Positions 24,647-32,451 of a stretch of DNA of 64,000 nt are shown piece by piece. The stretch covers positions 25,747 to 89,746 of the forward strand of contig BMUD01000029.1 in assembly GCA_014650015.1 (NCBI GenBank), given 5' to 3'. A model generated the notes under the pieces. The model saw nothing but the letters and a program-made list of their open reading frames with translations. It was not told where the DNA came from and made no database searches. The DNA comes from Streptomyces griseoloalbus (GTDB lineage Bacteria; Actinomycetota; Actinomycetes; Streptomycetales; Streptomycetaceae). The position numbers and the translations under genes were made by a program. Each line of letters opens with the position of its first letter. Position 1 is the stretch's first letter.

Positions 24647-25222
24647 ATGATCGAGATCCCGTCCGACCTGCACAAGGACCTCGTCCCGCTCGCCTTCCTG
24701 CTCGGCACCTGGGCGGGCGCGGGCGTGCACGACTTCCCCGGCGCCGAGAAGTGCAACTTCGGGCAGGAGGTCACCTTCACCCACGACGGCCGTGACTTCC
24801 TGGAGTACGGCTCCCGCACGTGGGTGCTGGACGGCGACGGCAACAAGGTCCGGCCACTGGAGTCCGAGCACGGCTTCTGGCGGATCGACGCCGACCGCAA
24901 GGTCGAGGTGACGATGACCCGCGACGACGGCGTCATCGAGATCTGGTACGGCGAGCTGGCCGCCAAGAAGCCGCAGATCGACCTGGTCACGGACGCGGTG
25001 GCGCGCACCGCCGCCGCGCAGCCGTACAGCGGCGGCAAGCGGCTGTACGGCTACGTCAAGAGCGACCTGATGTGGGTCGGCGAGAAGCAGACCCCCGAGG
25101 TCGAGCTGCGCCCCTACATGTCGGCGCACCTGAAGAAGGTCGTCACGCCGGAGGAGGTCGAGCGCTGGGCGAAGGCCCTGCCCGACGACATGCCGGACGA
25201 CGGGATCGCCTTCTTCAAGTAG
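24647..25222 (+). CDS. Nitrobindin-like heme-binding beta-barrel (FABP family)
   Basis: A 191-residue protein of the family once called DUF1794, ten-stranded beta-barrels related to nitrobindin. The signature GTWAGAG is at residues 20-26 (FLLGTWAGAGVHDFPG). His161 in RPYMSAHLKKV is at the position of the heme ligand in characterised homologues. Such proteins bind ferric heme and can react with NO or peroxynitrite; that activity is inferred here. ATG follows AGGAAGTTCCGCTC. A terminator follows closely. Confidence 0.85.
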   Translation: MIEIPSDLHKDLVPLAFLLGTWAGAGVHDFPGAEKCNFGQEVTFTHDGRDFLEYGSRTWVLDGDGNKVRPLESEHGFWRIDADRKVEVTMTRDDGVIEIWYGELAAKKPQIDLVTDAVARTAAAQPYSGGKRLYGYVKSDLMWVGEKQTPEVELRPYMSAHLKKVVTPEEVERWAKALPDDMPDDGIAFFK

Positions 25223-25237
25223 GCACACGGTTTCCAG

Positions 25238-25272
25238 ACGTCCCCCCGGGCCGCTCCGGCCCGGGGGGACGT
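25238..25272 (+). terminator. Terminator after the nitrobindin-like gene
   Basis: Perfect 15-base arms (25238-25252 and 25258-25272) and a five-base loop GCTCC. Confidence 0.88.
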
Positions 25273-25414
25273 CGTGCGTGGGGGGCCGTAGCGGATGTGT
25301 GAACCGCGCACCCCGAGGCGCTGTTCGTGGCGGGCGAGGGGCTGGGGCGACGGCTCTCCCGGACCCAGTGGGCCCTGACCGACGGCGACATCGTGCGGCT
25401 GTTGGCGGGAGTAC

Positions 25415-25735
25415 GTGTCCTGGAACGCGGTCAGGGCAACCGGTCACCGTTTCCCCGGCACCCCCGGACTGAGCAGGGCGGTGCCAGTGTCGGGTATCGG
25501 CCGGGGGCACAGTTCGGATCCCCATGTGTACGTCCGGCCGCCACTCAGCCTCCGCACACTGGGCGAGCTGCCCGTCCTCGTGCCACCGACCGCGGAGCAG
25601 GAGAGCATCGGCGCCACGCTCGCCGCGCTCGATGCCAAGATTCAGACACATACCGAGATCGCCCGCGTGACCCGCGACTACCGCAGTGTGCTCGCCGACG
25701 CCTTGATGACAGGCGTTCTGCCCACCGAGCCGTGA
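25415..25735 (+). pseudogene. Type I restriction specificity subunit (HsdS), C-terminal remnant
   Basis: The last roughly 60 codons read LGELPVLVPPTAEQESIGATL then ALDAKIQTHTEIARVTRDYR, the typical end of a target-recognition domain followed by the conserved long helix of HsdS. The expected roughly 400 residues before it are missing, and no hsdM or hsdR gene is present; upstream sequence back to the terminator is not recognisable. The open frame has no good start. I take it as the stump of a lost type I restriction-modification locus lying between the nitrobindin-like gene and nur. Confidence 0.72.
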
Positions 25736-25752
25736 TCCGGTCCGCCCCGGCT

Positions 25753-25758
25753 TAGACT
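25753..25758 (+). promoter_or_regulatory. Predicted -10 element of nur
   Basis: TAGACT lies six bases before the GTG start of nur and no ribosome binding site is present, so the nur transcript is predicted to be leaderless. No convincing -35 element is seen; the upstream side is the hsdS remnant. Confidence 0.5.
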
Positions 25759-25764
25759 CGAGGT

Positions 25765-26202
25765 GTGGTGAGCACCGACTGGAAGAGCGACCTCAGGCAG
25801 CGCGGCTACCGGCTGACGCCGCAGCGCCAACTCGTGCTCGAAGCCGTCGACACCCTTGAGCACGCGACCCCCGACGACATCCTCGTGGAAGTGCGGAAGA
25901 CGGCGTCGGGGGTCAACATCTCCACCGTGTACCGCACGCTGGAGCTGCTGGAGGAGCTGGGCCTGGTCAGCCACGCCCACCTCGGGCACGGCGCCCCGAC
26001 GTACCACCTCGCCGACCGGCACCACCATCTGCACCTGGTCTGCCGTGACTGCACCGAGGTCATCGAGGCGGACGTGGAGGTGGCCGCCGAGTTCACGGCC
26101 AAGCTGCGGGACACCTTCGGCTTCGACACCGACATGAAGCACTTCGCGATCTTCGGCAGGTGCGGGGACTGTTCCCTGAAGGCTTCAACTACCGAGTCGT
26201 AG
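25765..26202 (+). CDS. nur: Nickel-responsive Fur-family regulator Nur
   Basis: A 145-residue DNA-binding regulator nearly identical in recalled sequence to S. coelicolor Nur, which represses nickel uptake genes and the iron superoxide dismutase when nickel is present. The winged helix covers LRQRGYRLTPQRQLVLEAV to STVYRTLELLEELGL. All known metal ligands are in place: His70, His72 and His126 of the nickel site and His33, His86, His88, His90 of the second site. Two cysteine pairs (VCRDC and RCGDC) mark the Fur family. GTG at 25765 or 25768 could be the start; the first gives the known length. Confidence 0.95.
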   Translation: MVSTDWKSDLRQRGYRLTPQRQLVLEAVDTLEHATPDDILVEVRKTASGVNISTVYRTLELLEELGLVSHAHLGHGAPTYHLADRHHHLHLVCRDCTEVIEADVEVAAEFTAKLRDTFGFDTDMKHFAIFGRCGDCSLKASTTES

Positions 26203-26211
26203 GCTGGTCGT

Positions 26212-27177
26212 ATGAAGAGCCCTCTGCTGACCCTGCCCGGCGCCGTCCCCGCCGAAGGCGTGGACGAAGGCGTGGCCGCCCACTACGGGGATCTGTTCCG
26301 CGAGCAGCGCGCCCTCGCCGACGGCACCGGTTTCGTCGACCTGTCCCACCGCGGGGTGGTCACCGTCTCCGGGCCGGAACGGCTCGGCTGGCTGCATCTG
26401 CTGCTCACCCAGCACGTCAGCGACCTCCCGCCGCACCAAGCCACCGAGGCCCTGATCCTCTCCGCCAACGGACACATCGAGCACGCGCTCTATCTCGTCG
26501 ACGACGGGGAGACGGTCTGGGCGCACGTCGAGCCCGGCACCCAGGAGGCGCTGATCGCGTACCTGGAGTCGATGAAGTTCTTCTACCGGGTCGAGGTCGC
26601 CGACCGCACCGCCGACATCGCGGTGGTGCACCTGCCGGCCGGGTCCATCGCGGAGGTGCCCGAGGGCGTCGCGGTCCGCGAGACGCCGTACGGCCGTGAT
26701 CTGTTCCTGCCCCGGGGCGACCTGGAGGCGTACGCGGAGAAGGCGGGGCCGGCGGCCGGGATCCTCGCGCACGAGGCGCTGCGGGTCGAGCAGCACCGGC
26801 CGCGGCTCGGCTTCGAGACCGATCACCGCACCATCCCGCACGAGCTGGGCTGGATCGGCGGTGCCGTGCATCTGCAGAAGGGCTGCTACCGGGGCCAGGA
26901 GACGGTCGCCCGGGTGCAGAACCTGGGGAAGCCGCCGCGCCGGCTGGTCTTCCTGCATCTGGACGGCAGCGAGGTGCATCTGCCGACGCCGGGGACCGGG
27001 ATCCGGCTGGCGGACGAGGGCCCGGACGGGCGCAGGGTCGGGTTCGTCACCACGTCCGTGCGCCACTTCGAGCTGGGGCCGGTCGCGCTCGCGCTGGTGA
27101 AGCGGAACGTGCCGGTGGACGCGCGGCTGATCGCCGGGGAGACCGCGGCGGCGCAGGAGACCGTCGTCGAGCCCTGA
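26212..27177 (+). CDS. ygfZ: YgfZ/GcvT family folate-binding protein
   Basis: A 321-residue protein with the aminomethyltransferase-like fold. The YgfZ signature KGCYRGQETVAR is intact, including the conserved cysteine. YgfZ proteins bind tetrahydrofolate and assist in making or repairing some iron-sulfur enzymes. RGVVTVSGPERLGWLHLLLT is the usual N-terminal folate-binding segment. The ATG lies nine bases after the nur stop, without an obvious terminator, so it may be read from the nur promoter as well as its own. It is convergent with dtd. Confidence 0.92.
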   Translation: MKSPLLTLPGAVPAEGVDEGVAAHYGDLFREQRALADGTGFVDLSHRGVVTVSGPERLGWLHLLLTQHVSDLPPHQATEALILSANGHIEHALYLVDDGETVWAHVEPGTQEALIAYLESMKFFYRVEVADRTADIAVVHLPAGSIAEVPEGVAVRETPYGRDLFLPRGDLEAYAEKAGPAAGILAHEALRVEQHRPRLGFETDHRTIPHELGWIGGAVHLQKGCYRGQETVARVQNLGKPPRRLVFLHLDGSEVHLPTPGTGIRLADEGPDGRRVGFVTTSVRHFELGPVALALVKRNVPVDARLIAGETAAAQETVVEP

Positions 27178-27183
27178 CCCGCT

Positions 27184-27609
27184 TCAGATGTCGAGCAGGA
27201 CGGTGAACGGGCCGTCGTTGGTCAGCGACACCTTCATCCGCGCGCCGAAGCGGCCCGTCGCCACCGTCGCGCCCAGGGCGCGCAGCCGGGTGACCACCTC
27301 GTCGACCAGCGGCTCGGCGAGGTCGCCGGGGGCGGCGGCGTTCCAGGTGGGGCGGCGGCCCTTGCGGGCGTCGCCGTACAGGGTGAACTGGCTGATCACC
27401 AGCAGCGGGGCGCCGATGTCGCTGCACGACTTCTCGTCCTGGAGCATCCGGATCGACCAGAGCTTGCGGGCGAGCTGGGCCGCCTTCTCCTTGGTGTCCT
27501 CGTGGGTGACCCCGACGAGGACGCACAGCCCCTCGCCCTCGATCGCCCCCACCGTCTCGCCGTCCACGACGACGCTCGCGCCGTCGACCCTCTGCACCAC
27601 CGCACGCAT
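27184..27609 (-). CDS. dtd: D-aminoacyl-tRNA deacylase
   Basis: A 141-residue protein of standard family length. It hydrolyses D-aminoacyl-tRNA (and glycyl-tRNA-Ala), a proofreading step in translation. [15 protein letters not shown] is the first signature, and [10 protein letters not shown] holds the Gly-cis-Pro motif that excludes L-amino acids. [17 protein letters not shown] is the typical start. It converges on ygfZ with six bases between the stops. Confidence 0.96.
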   Translation of the reverse strand: MRAVVQRVDGASVVVDGETVGAIEGEGLCVLVGVTHEDTKEKAAQLARKLWSIRMLQDEKSCSDIGAPLLVISQFTLYGDARKGRRPTWNAAAPGDLAEPLVDEVVTRLRALGATVATGRFGARMKVSLTNDGPFTVLLDI

Positions 27610-27786
27610 ACGACCATGATGCCGGTCGGCGAACGGCCGACCGACGGCGGCCCACGCGGTCCCCCGGTCGGGCTATTTTTACTCCTTAGCGCCCATCTGG
27701 GGCGGATCGGGGACACTCGCTCACATAGTGGCCGCTTGGGGTGGCACGATGCTGGCACATGCCGGTTGAGGGGACGGTTGAGGCAT

Positions 27787-28419
27787 ATGAGCACACCGGG
27801 AGTGGGGCAGCCGCCTGCGGCTGTCCCGTTGACCCAGGCGGGATTCGGGGAGCGCGAGTTCCACCGGCCGCCCACGCAGCGCACGGACAGCCCGGTGCTG
27901 CCCGAGGACGGACCGGCGGCCGATCCGGCCGTGCCCGGCCTGCCCGAGCTGCGCAGGATGCGGCGTGAGGCGCAGCGGGACGAGGCCGACCTCAGTTATG
28001 TGCGGCGGCTGCTGCAGGGGAGGATCGACATCCTGCGGGCGGAGCTGGCCCGGCGGGTCCCGGGGTGCGTGCCCTCGGCCGTCGCGCAGGGGGACGCGTC
28101 GGTCGTGGAGCGGCTGTCGGAGATCCTGCGGGACGGCCCGGCCCGGCACCGGTCCTCCGCCCGTCATGTGACGCTGGGGACGCCGCGGAGCGAGGAGTAC
28201 CGGCGGCTGGCGGCCGAGATGCTCGCCGAGGTGGAGCTGTCCGATCTGGGCGCGCGCACGGACGGGGAGCTGAGCACCGCGATGGGGCGGCTCGTGCGGT
28301 ACGAGCAGCAGGTGTCCCGGCGGCGGCAGCGGTTGCAGCGTACGGCCGACGAGTGCGGCGCGGAGATCGCGCGCCGGTACCGCGAGGGGGAGGCGCAGGT
28401 CGACGACCTGCTCGGGTGA
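27787..28419 (+). CDS. rsiG: RsiG-type c-di-GMP-dependent anti-sigma factor of WhiG
   Basis: A 210-residue helical protein. It carries two exact copies of the E(X3)S(X2)R(X3)Q(X3)D motif by which RsiG helices bind partially intercalated cyclic di-GMP: Glu66-Ser70-Arg73-Gln77-Asp81 and Glu173-Ser177-Arg180-Gln184-Asp188. RsiG bound to c-di-GMP sequesters the sporulation sigma factor WhiG, delaying sporulation. The two motif helices are joined by a linker containing [19 protein letters not shown]. The N-terminal roughly 50 residues are disordered. Start at ATG 27787. It is a single-gene unit between dtd and an acetyltransferase. Confidence 0.92.
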   Translation: MSTPGVGQPPAAVPLTQAGFGEREFHRPPTQRTDSPVLPEDGPAADPAVPGLPELRRMRREAQRDEADLSYVRRLLQGRIDILRAELARRVPGCVPSAVAQGDASVVERLSEILRDGPARHRSSARHVTLGTPRSEEYRRLAAEMLAEVELSDLGARTDGELSTAMGRLVRYEQQVSRRRQRLQRTADECGAEIARRYREGEAQVDDLLG

Positions 28420-28486
28420 GCCGGAGCGGGCGGGGCCGGGGGAAACCGCTTCGACACCCGCCGCGCGGCCGACCTACCGTGAGCCC

Positions 28487-29743
28487 ATGACCTCCCGCGC
28501 CGACATCGACGTACGCCCGATCGACGAGACCGAGTTCGCCGACTGGAATCGTGCCCTCAACACCGGGTTCCTGCGTGAGCCCACTTCCGCCCAGGAGATC
28601 ATCGACGCGCGCCGGGCGCAGTTCACGCCCGGCCGGTCGGTGGGGGCCTTCGACGGCGGGCGCTGTGTCGCGACGTTCCGTTCCTTCGCGCAGGAGCTCA
28701 CCGTGGTCGGTGGTGCGACGGTGCCCGCCGACGCCGTCTCCAATGTCACCGTCACCGCCACCCACCGCCGCCGCGGGCTGCTGACGCGCATGATGGCGCA
28801 GGACCTCGCCGCCGCGAAGGAGCGCGGGGACGTCGTCGCGACGCTGATCGCCGCCGAGTACCCGATCTACGGCCGTTACGGTTTCGGCCCGGCCACCTCG
28901 ACGACCGAGTGGACGGTCGACGTCCCGCGCGCCGGCCTCGACCCGCGCTGGGCGGGTCCCGGGGACGGCGGCCGTGTCGACCTCGTGGACGGGGAGGACG
29001 TCCGCAAGCTGGGGCCCGAGCTGCACGAGCGGCTGCGCCGGGCGCAGCCGGGGGCGGTCAGCCGGGACGACCTGTGGTGGAAGATCACCACGGGGGCCGT
29101 GCGCTTCCACGCGACGTTCCAGGAGCCGTACTACGTGGTGTACCGCTCGGCCGGCGGCGAGATCGAGGGCATGGCCGCCTACACCGCGGACGACCACTGG
29201 GGCGACGCCAAGCAGCCGTTGAACACGGCGCAGGTGAAGTGGCTGATCGGCGTGACCCCGGCCGCCCAACGCGCGTTGTGGCGCTACCTGTGTTCGATCG
29301 ACTGGGTGGTGAAGGTGAAGAGCGGCCGGCGCGCCCCCGACGACCTGCTCCCGCTCTTCCTGCCGGACCCGCGGGCTGCCGCCGTCACCACGCACGCGGA
29401 TTGGCTGTGGGTGCGGATCCTGGACGTCGTACGGGCCCTGGAGGCGCGGACGTACGAGGCGGCGGGGTCGCTGGTGCTGGAGGTCGCCGACAGTGGCGGG
29501 CCGGCCGGTGGGCGTTACCGGCTGGAGGCGTCGGCGGACGGGGCCGGGTCGTGTGTGCCGACCACCGAGAGTGCCGACCTCACGCTGGACGTCGTCGAGT
29601 TGGCGACGCTGTGGCTGGGCGACGAGTCCGCGGTGCGGCTGGCGGCGCTGGGCCGGGTGCGGGAAGAACGAGCGGGCGCCGCCCGTCAGGCCGACGCCCT
29701 GCTGCGTACGTCCAGGCGACCGTGGTGCCCGGACCTGTTCTGA
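28487..29743 (+). CDS. Eis-like GNAT N-acetyltransferase
   Basis: A 418-residue protein with the three-part Eis layout: two GNAT domains and a sterol-carrier-like C-terminal domain. The acetyl-CoA-binding motif is [35 protein letters not shown] is conserved in Eis, and the free C-terminal carboxylate (WCPDLF) serves as catalytic base in this family. Mycobacterial Eis acetylates aminoglycosides and host proteins; the Streptomyces substrate is unknown. ATG at 28487. A hairpin follows about 110 bases later. Confidence 0.9.
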   Translation: MTSRADIDVRPIDETEFADWNRALNTGFLREPTSAQEIIDARRAQFTPGRSVGAFDGGRCVATFRSFAQELTVVGGATVPADAVSNVTVTATHRRRGLLTRMMAQDLAAAKERGDVVATLIAAEYPIYGRYGFGPATSTTEWTVDVPRAGLDPRWAGPGDGGRVDLVDGEDVRKLGPELHERLRRAQPGAVSRDDLWWKITTGAVRFHATFQEPYYVVYRSAGGEIEGMAAYTADDHWGDAKQPLNTAQVKWLIGVTPAAQRALWRYLCSIDWVVKVKSGRRAPDDLLPLFLPDPRAAAVTTHADWLWVRILDVVRALEARTYEAAGSLVLEVADSGGPAGGRYRLEASADGAGSCVPTTESADLTLDVVELATLWLGDESAVRLAALGRVREERAGAARQADALLRTSRRPWCPDLF

Positions 29744-29855
29744 GCGCTGTCGCTCGCGCGCCCCTGCTGCCTGCCTCCTTCCGCCGACGACGGGTGAGCG
29801 CTCATCCGTAGCGAGCTGTTCGGTTGTGGTTGTTGTGCGGGTGGTGCCTACTGAC

Positions 29856-29886
29856 GGGCTCCCGGCTCCCCTCCGGAGAGGAGCCC
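29856..29886. terminator. Hairpin between convergent acetyltransferase and small membrane gene
   Basis: GGGCTCC (29856-29862) pairs with GGAGCCC (29880-29886), with a CTCCGGAG palindrome inside the loop. It could stop transcription from both sides. Confidence 0.5.
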
Positions 29887-29910
29887 GGTCAGCGGTCCGT
29901 GGGTGTGCGG

Positions 29911-30096
29911 TCAGCCGGACTGGGCGAGCAGCATCACGAGGATGACCGCGCCGATGCCGCCGATCATGGTGTTCCGCGCCTTGATGCCCACGGTGAGGGC
30001 GACGAAGGCGATGATCCCCATCGGTCCGTACTTCCACTGGACGAGCTGCTCGAATCCAATGGCCAGGGATGCGACGACGACGGCGACGAGCGGCAT
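29911..30096 (-). CDS. Small membrane protein of the duplicated GntR module, copy 1
   Basis: A 61-residue protein, MPLVAVVVASLAIGFEQLVQ then WKYGPMGIIAFVALTVGIKA, with two membrane helices and a conserved EQLVQWKYG turn between them. A second copy is encoded at 31225-31413 with EQLVQWRYG. Each copy is divergent from a GntR-type regulator and shares its control region. ATG is preceded by AAGGGGGAACCGTC. No known family comes to mind; a small effector or regulator of a membrane process is possible. Confidence 0.78.
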   Translation of the reverse strand: MPLVAVVVASLAIGFEQLVQWKYGPMGIIAFVALTVGIKARNTMIGGIGAVILVMLLAQSG

Positions 30097-30176
30097 GACG
30101 GTTCCCCCTTGGTATGCGTGGTCCCCCACCGTCACCCTGGTGGCCAACCCCCGCGAGGGATCAACCAGGTTGTGAG

Positions 30177-30191
30177 AGTTGGTGACCAACT
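30177..30191. promoter_or_regulatory. Probable GntR operator, copy 1
   Basis: AGTTGGTGACCAACT is an inverted repeat (AGTTGG/CCAACT) between the divergent small membrane and regulator genes. The same element, AGTTGGCGACCAACT, lies at the matching place in the second module. A further palindrome CAACC-A-GGTTG is at 30162-30172. Confidence 0.7.
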
Positions 30192-30266
30192 TGTTCTTGG
30201 TTATCTCCACTTGGAAGAGGCTTATAACCACCCTTCGCCGAACTGCCCGAAGATGGCGGGAAGTTG

Positions 30267-30272
30267 TAGGGT
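30267..30272 (+). promoter_or_regulatory. Predicted -10 element of GntR regulator 1 (leaderless)
   Basis: TAGGGT ends seven bases before the GTG at 30280 and there is no ribosome binding site. The second regulator has TAGCGT in the same place, so the arrangement is conserved between the duplicates. Confidence 0.55.
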
Positions 30273-30279
30273 TTCGGTT

Positions 30280-31188
30280 GTGGACCCGGAACACGCCTCC
30301 GTCAAGGGACGGAAGAAGTCGCAGCGGCCACGGACAACACATCGCGAGGTGGCCGACGAACTGCGCGCGCGGATCAGGTCCGGGGCGCTGCAGCCGGGCC
30401 AGCGCATGCCCACGCAGGCCCAGCTCGCCGCCGAGTTCGGCGTGGAGCGCCCCGCGGTCCGCCAGGCGCTGCGCATCCTGCGGTCCGAGCGGCTGCTCAC
30501 CAACGTCTCCAAGGGCGTGCCGGCGACCGTCGCCGCCGACCCCGGCAGGGCGCCGACCGGCCCCGCGGCACCTCCGCTGCCCACCACGGTGGCCCTCGCG
30601 CCCGCGATCGCCGCCGCCTTCGCGGCCGAGCACGTGGAGATCGACGCCGTCTGCCTGACCTCGATCTCGCTCACCCTCGCCATCGGGGAGCCGCTGCGCC
30701 AGATCCACGCGGGGCGACTGAAACCGGCCACGGTCGACGTGCGGGTGCTGCTGCCCGGCCGGGACATCGACCTGGCCTTCCCGGTCCCGGTCGAGGGGCC
30801 CGGCGGGGCGGACGGCCCGGTCCACGAGCGGTGGCTGTCGATGCGCAACGCCCAGGGGCAGGTGCTGCGGCACAATCTGCTCGCCCTGCGTGCCACGCAC
30901 GGCATCGACGTGCGGGTCTCCTTCCGGGCGCTGCCCTTCACCCCGCCGGTGAAGCTGTATCTGCTCAACGGCGTGGAGGCGCTGTTCGCCTACTACACGG
31001 TGGTCCGTCACGAGGCGCGGGTCGGCCGGGAGAACCTGGAGATGTACGACGCCCAGGGCGTCCGGTCCCCGCTGTTCGCCTTCGAGCGGGGGGCCGGCCC
31101 GCGGGACACCGCGTTCGTGGAGCAGTCGCGTCTGTGGTTCGACGCACTGTGGGAGACGATCAGTTCGGAGCTGGTGCTCACGGGCTGA
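30280..31188 (+). CDS. GntR family regulator, duplicated module copy 1
   Basis: A 302-residue protein. The winged helix is THREVADELRARIRSGALQP, then QAQLAAEFGVERPAVRQALR. The C-terminal domain (EIDAVCLTSISLTLAIGEPL, DVRVLLPGRDIDLAFPVPV, RVSFRALPFTPPVKLYLLNG) is not the FCD or UTRA type; it is shared with the second copy and predicted to sense an unknown ligand. GTG at 30280 was chosen because the duplicate has its GTG at the equivalent place and both follow a -10 element directly. The neighbouring small membrane gene is the likely target, with autoregulation. Confidence 0.85.
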   Translation: MDPEHASVKGRKKSQRPRTTHREVADELRARIRSGALQPGQRMPTQAQLAAEFGVERPAVRQALRILRSERLLTNVSKGVPATVAADPGRAPTGPAAPPLPTTVALAPAIAAAFAAEHVEIDAVCLTSISLTLAIGEPLRQIHAGRLKPATVDVRVLLPGRDIDLAFPVPVEGPGGADGPVHERWLSMRNAQGQVLRHNLLALRATHGIDVRVSFRALPFTPPVKLYLLNGVEALFAYYTVVRHEARVGRENLEMYDAQGVRSPLFAFERGAGPRDTAFVEQSRLWFDALWETISSELVLTG

Positions 31189-31224
31189 CGTCTCCCACGG
31201 CAGCCGGGGCGACCGGTCGGCTTC

Positions 31225-31413
31225 TCACAGGGCCGGCCTCGCCACCAGCAGCGCGAGCAGCACCGCTCCGGCGGAGCTGACCCCGGGGCTGTTGGCCCTG
31301 ACGCCCATGGCGAGCAACAGCAGGCCGACGACGCCGGCCGCGCCGTACCGCCACTGGACGAGCTGCTCGGCGGTGATCACGAGGACGGCGAAGATCGGGG
31401 CGAGGACGGGCAT
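31225..31413 (-). CDS. Small membrane protein of the duplicated GntR module, copy 2
   Basis: A 62-residue protein, MPVLAPIFAVLVITAEQLVQ then WRYGAAGVVGLLLLAMGVRA, with two membrane helices. It is a paralogue of the protein at 29911-30096: same length, same EQLVQW turn, same polar residues after helix two (GVRANSPGV against GIKARNTMI). It is divergent from GntR regulator 2, with the operator between them. ATG at 31413 follows AAGGGGGAACACC, almost the same ribosome binding site as copy 1. Confidence 0.78.
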   Translation of the reverse strand: MPVLAPIFAVLVITAEQLVQWRYGAAGVVGLLLLAMGVRANSPGVSSAGAVLLALLVARPAL

Positions 31414-31473
31414 GGTGTTCCCCCTTCGGACCGGTGCGGTACGGCGGAGTCGCACCCTCCGCCAACTCGGTAA

Positions 31474-31488
31474 AGTTGGCGACCAACT
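31474..31488. promoter_or_regulatory. Probable GntR operator, copy 2
   Basis: AGTTGGCGACCAACT, extended to AAAGTTGG/CCAACTTT (31472-31490 including flanks). From here to the regulator start the sequence aligns without gaps, apart from one base, to the control region of copy 1. Confidence 0.7.
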
Positions 31489-31575
31489 TTGACTATGTTG
31501 TCCCCACTTGGCTACCGCTCATAAACAACTTTCAAGCAACTCCCCATGGATGGATCACAGTTGTAGCGTTTGGTC

Positions 31576-32451
31576 GTGACTCAGGAGAACGTGTCAGTGA
31601 ACGACGGCAACAGGCTCTCGCCCCAGGAGATCGCCGACATCCTGCGGGAACGCATCCGCAGCGGCGAGCTCAGGGCGGGCGACCGCCTGCCCACCCAGGC
31701 CGAGCTGGCCGTGGAGTTCGGCGTGGAGCGCGGCACCGTTCGCCAGGCGCTGCGCGCCCTCCAGGAGGACGGCCTGCTCAGCAACGTCAGCAAGGGCAGC
31801 CCGCCGCGGATCGCCGAACCGGCTCCCGCGCGGGAGGAACCCCAGCCGACGATGGTGGGCCTCGCCCCGCGCCTGACGAAGGCGTTCGAACCGGCCCGGG
31901 TGCGGATCGACGCGGTGTGCCTGACGGCCGAGAGCCTCATGCTGGCGCTCGGCGAACCCGTCCGGCACATCCACGAGGGCCGGATCCGCCCCGAGTCCGT
32001 CGACGTCCGCATCATGCTGCCCAGCCGGGACATCAACCTCGCCTTCCCCGTCCCCGTCGAGGAGGGCGACGGCGGCGACAACCCGGTCCACGACCGCTGG
32101 CTGGCGATGCGCAACGCCCAGGCCCGCGTGCTCCAGCACAACCTCCTCGCGCTGCGCGCCACGCACGGCATCGACGTACGCGTGTCGTTCCGCGCCCTGC
32201 CCTTCACCCCGCCGGTGAAGCTGTACCTGCTCAACGGGGAGGAGGCGCTGATCGGCTACTACATGCTCACCCGCCGCGAGGAGGAGTGGGAGAGCCGCAC
32301 CCTGGAGATGTTCGACGTGCTGGGCTCCCAGTCCCTCCTCTTCTCGTTCCTCGAGCGGGCCGGCCGGCGGGACCAGGCCTTCGTGGAGGAATCCCAGAAG
32401 TGGTTCGACGCCCTCTGGGAAACCATCACGACGGACCTGACACTCTCCTAG
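31576..32451 (+). CDS. GntR family regulator, duplicated module copy 2
   Basis: A 291-residue paralogue of the regulator at 30280-31188. The winged helix is PQEIADILRERIRSGELRAG, then QAELAVEFGVERGTVRQALR. The C-terminal domain repeats the same blocks (RIDAVCLTAESLMLALGEPV, DVRIMLPSRDINLAFPVPV, RVSFRALPFTPPVKLYLLNG). The predicted -10 TAGCGT lies six bases before the GTG, again suggesting a leaderless mRNA. Its stop codon overlaps the GTG of a HAD phosphatase gene by one base, so the phosphatase belongs to this transcript. Confidence 0.85.
   Translation: MTQENVSVNDGNRLSPQEIADILRERIRSGELRAGDRLPTQAELAVEFGVERGTVRQALRALQEDGLLSNVSKGSPPRIAEPAPAREEPQPTMVGLAPRLTKAFEPARVRIDAVCLTAESLMLALGEPVRHIHEGRIRPESVDVRIMLPSRDINLAFPVPVEEGDGGDNPVHDRWLAMRNAQARVLQHNLLALRATHGIDVRVSFRALPFTPPVKLYLLNGEEALIGYYMLTRREEEWESRTLEMFDVLGSQSLLFSFLERAGRRDQAFVEESQKWFDALWETITTDLTLS

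Noticed and set aside
27740-27765. TGGCACGATGCTGGCA upstream of rsiG, resembling a sigma-54 promoter
   Set aside because: Streptomyces are not known to have sigma-54, and the second half (TGGCA) does not match the TTGCA element.
27992-30037. 681-codon minus-strand open frame across rsiG and the acetyltransferase
   Set aside because: Low-complexity shadow; both plus-strand genes have exact family signatures.
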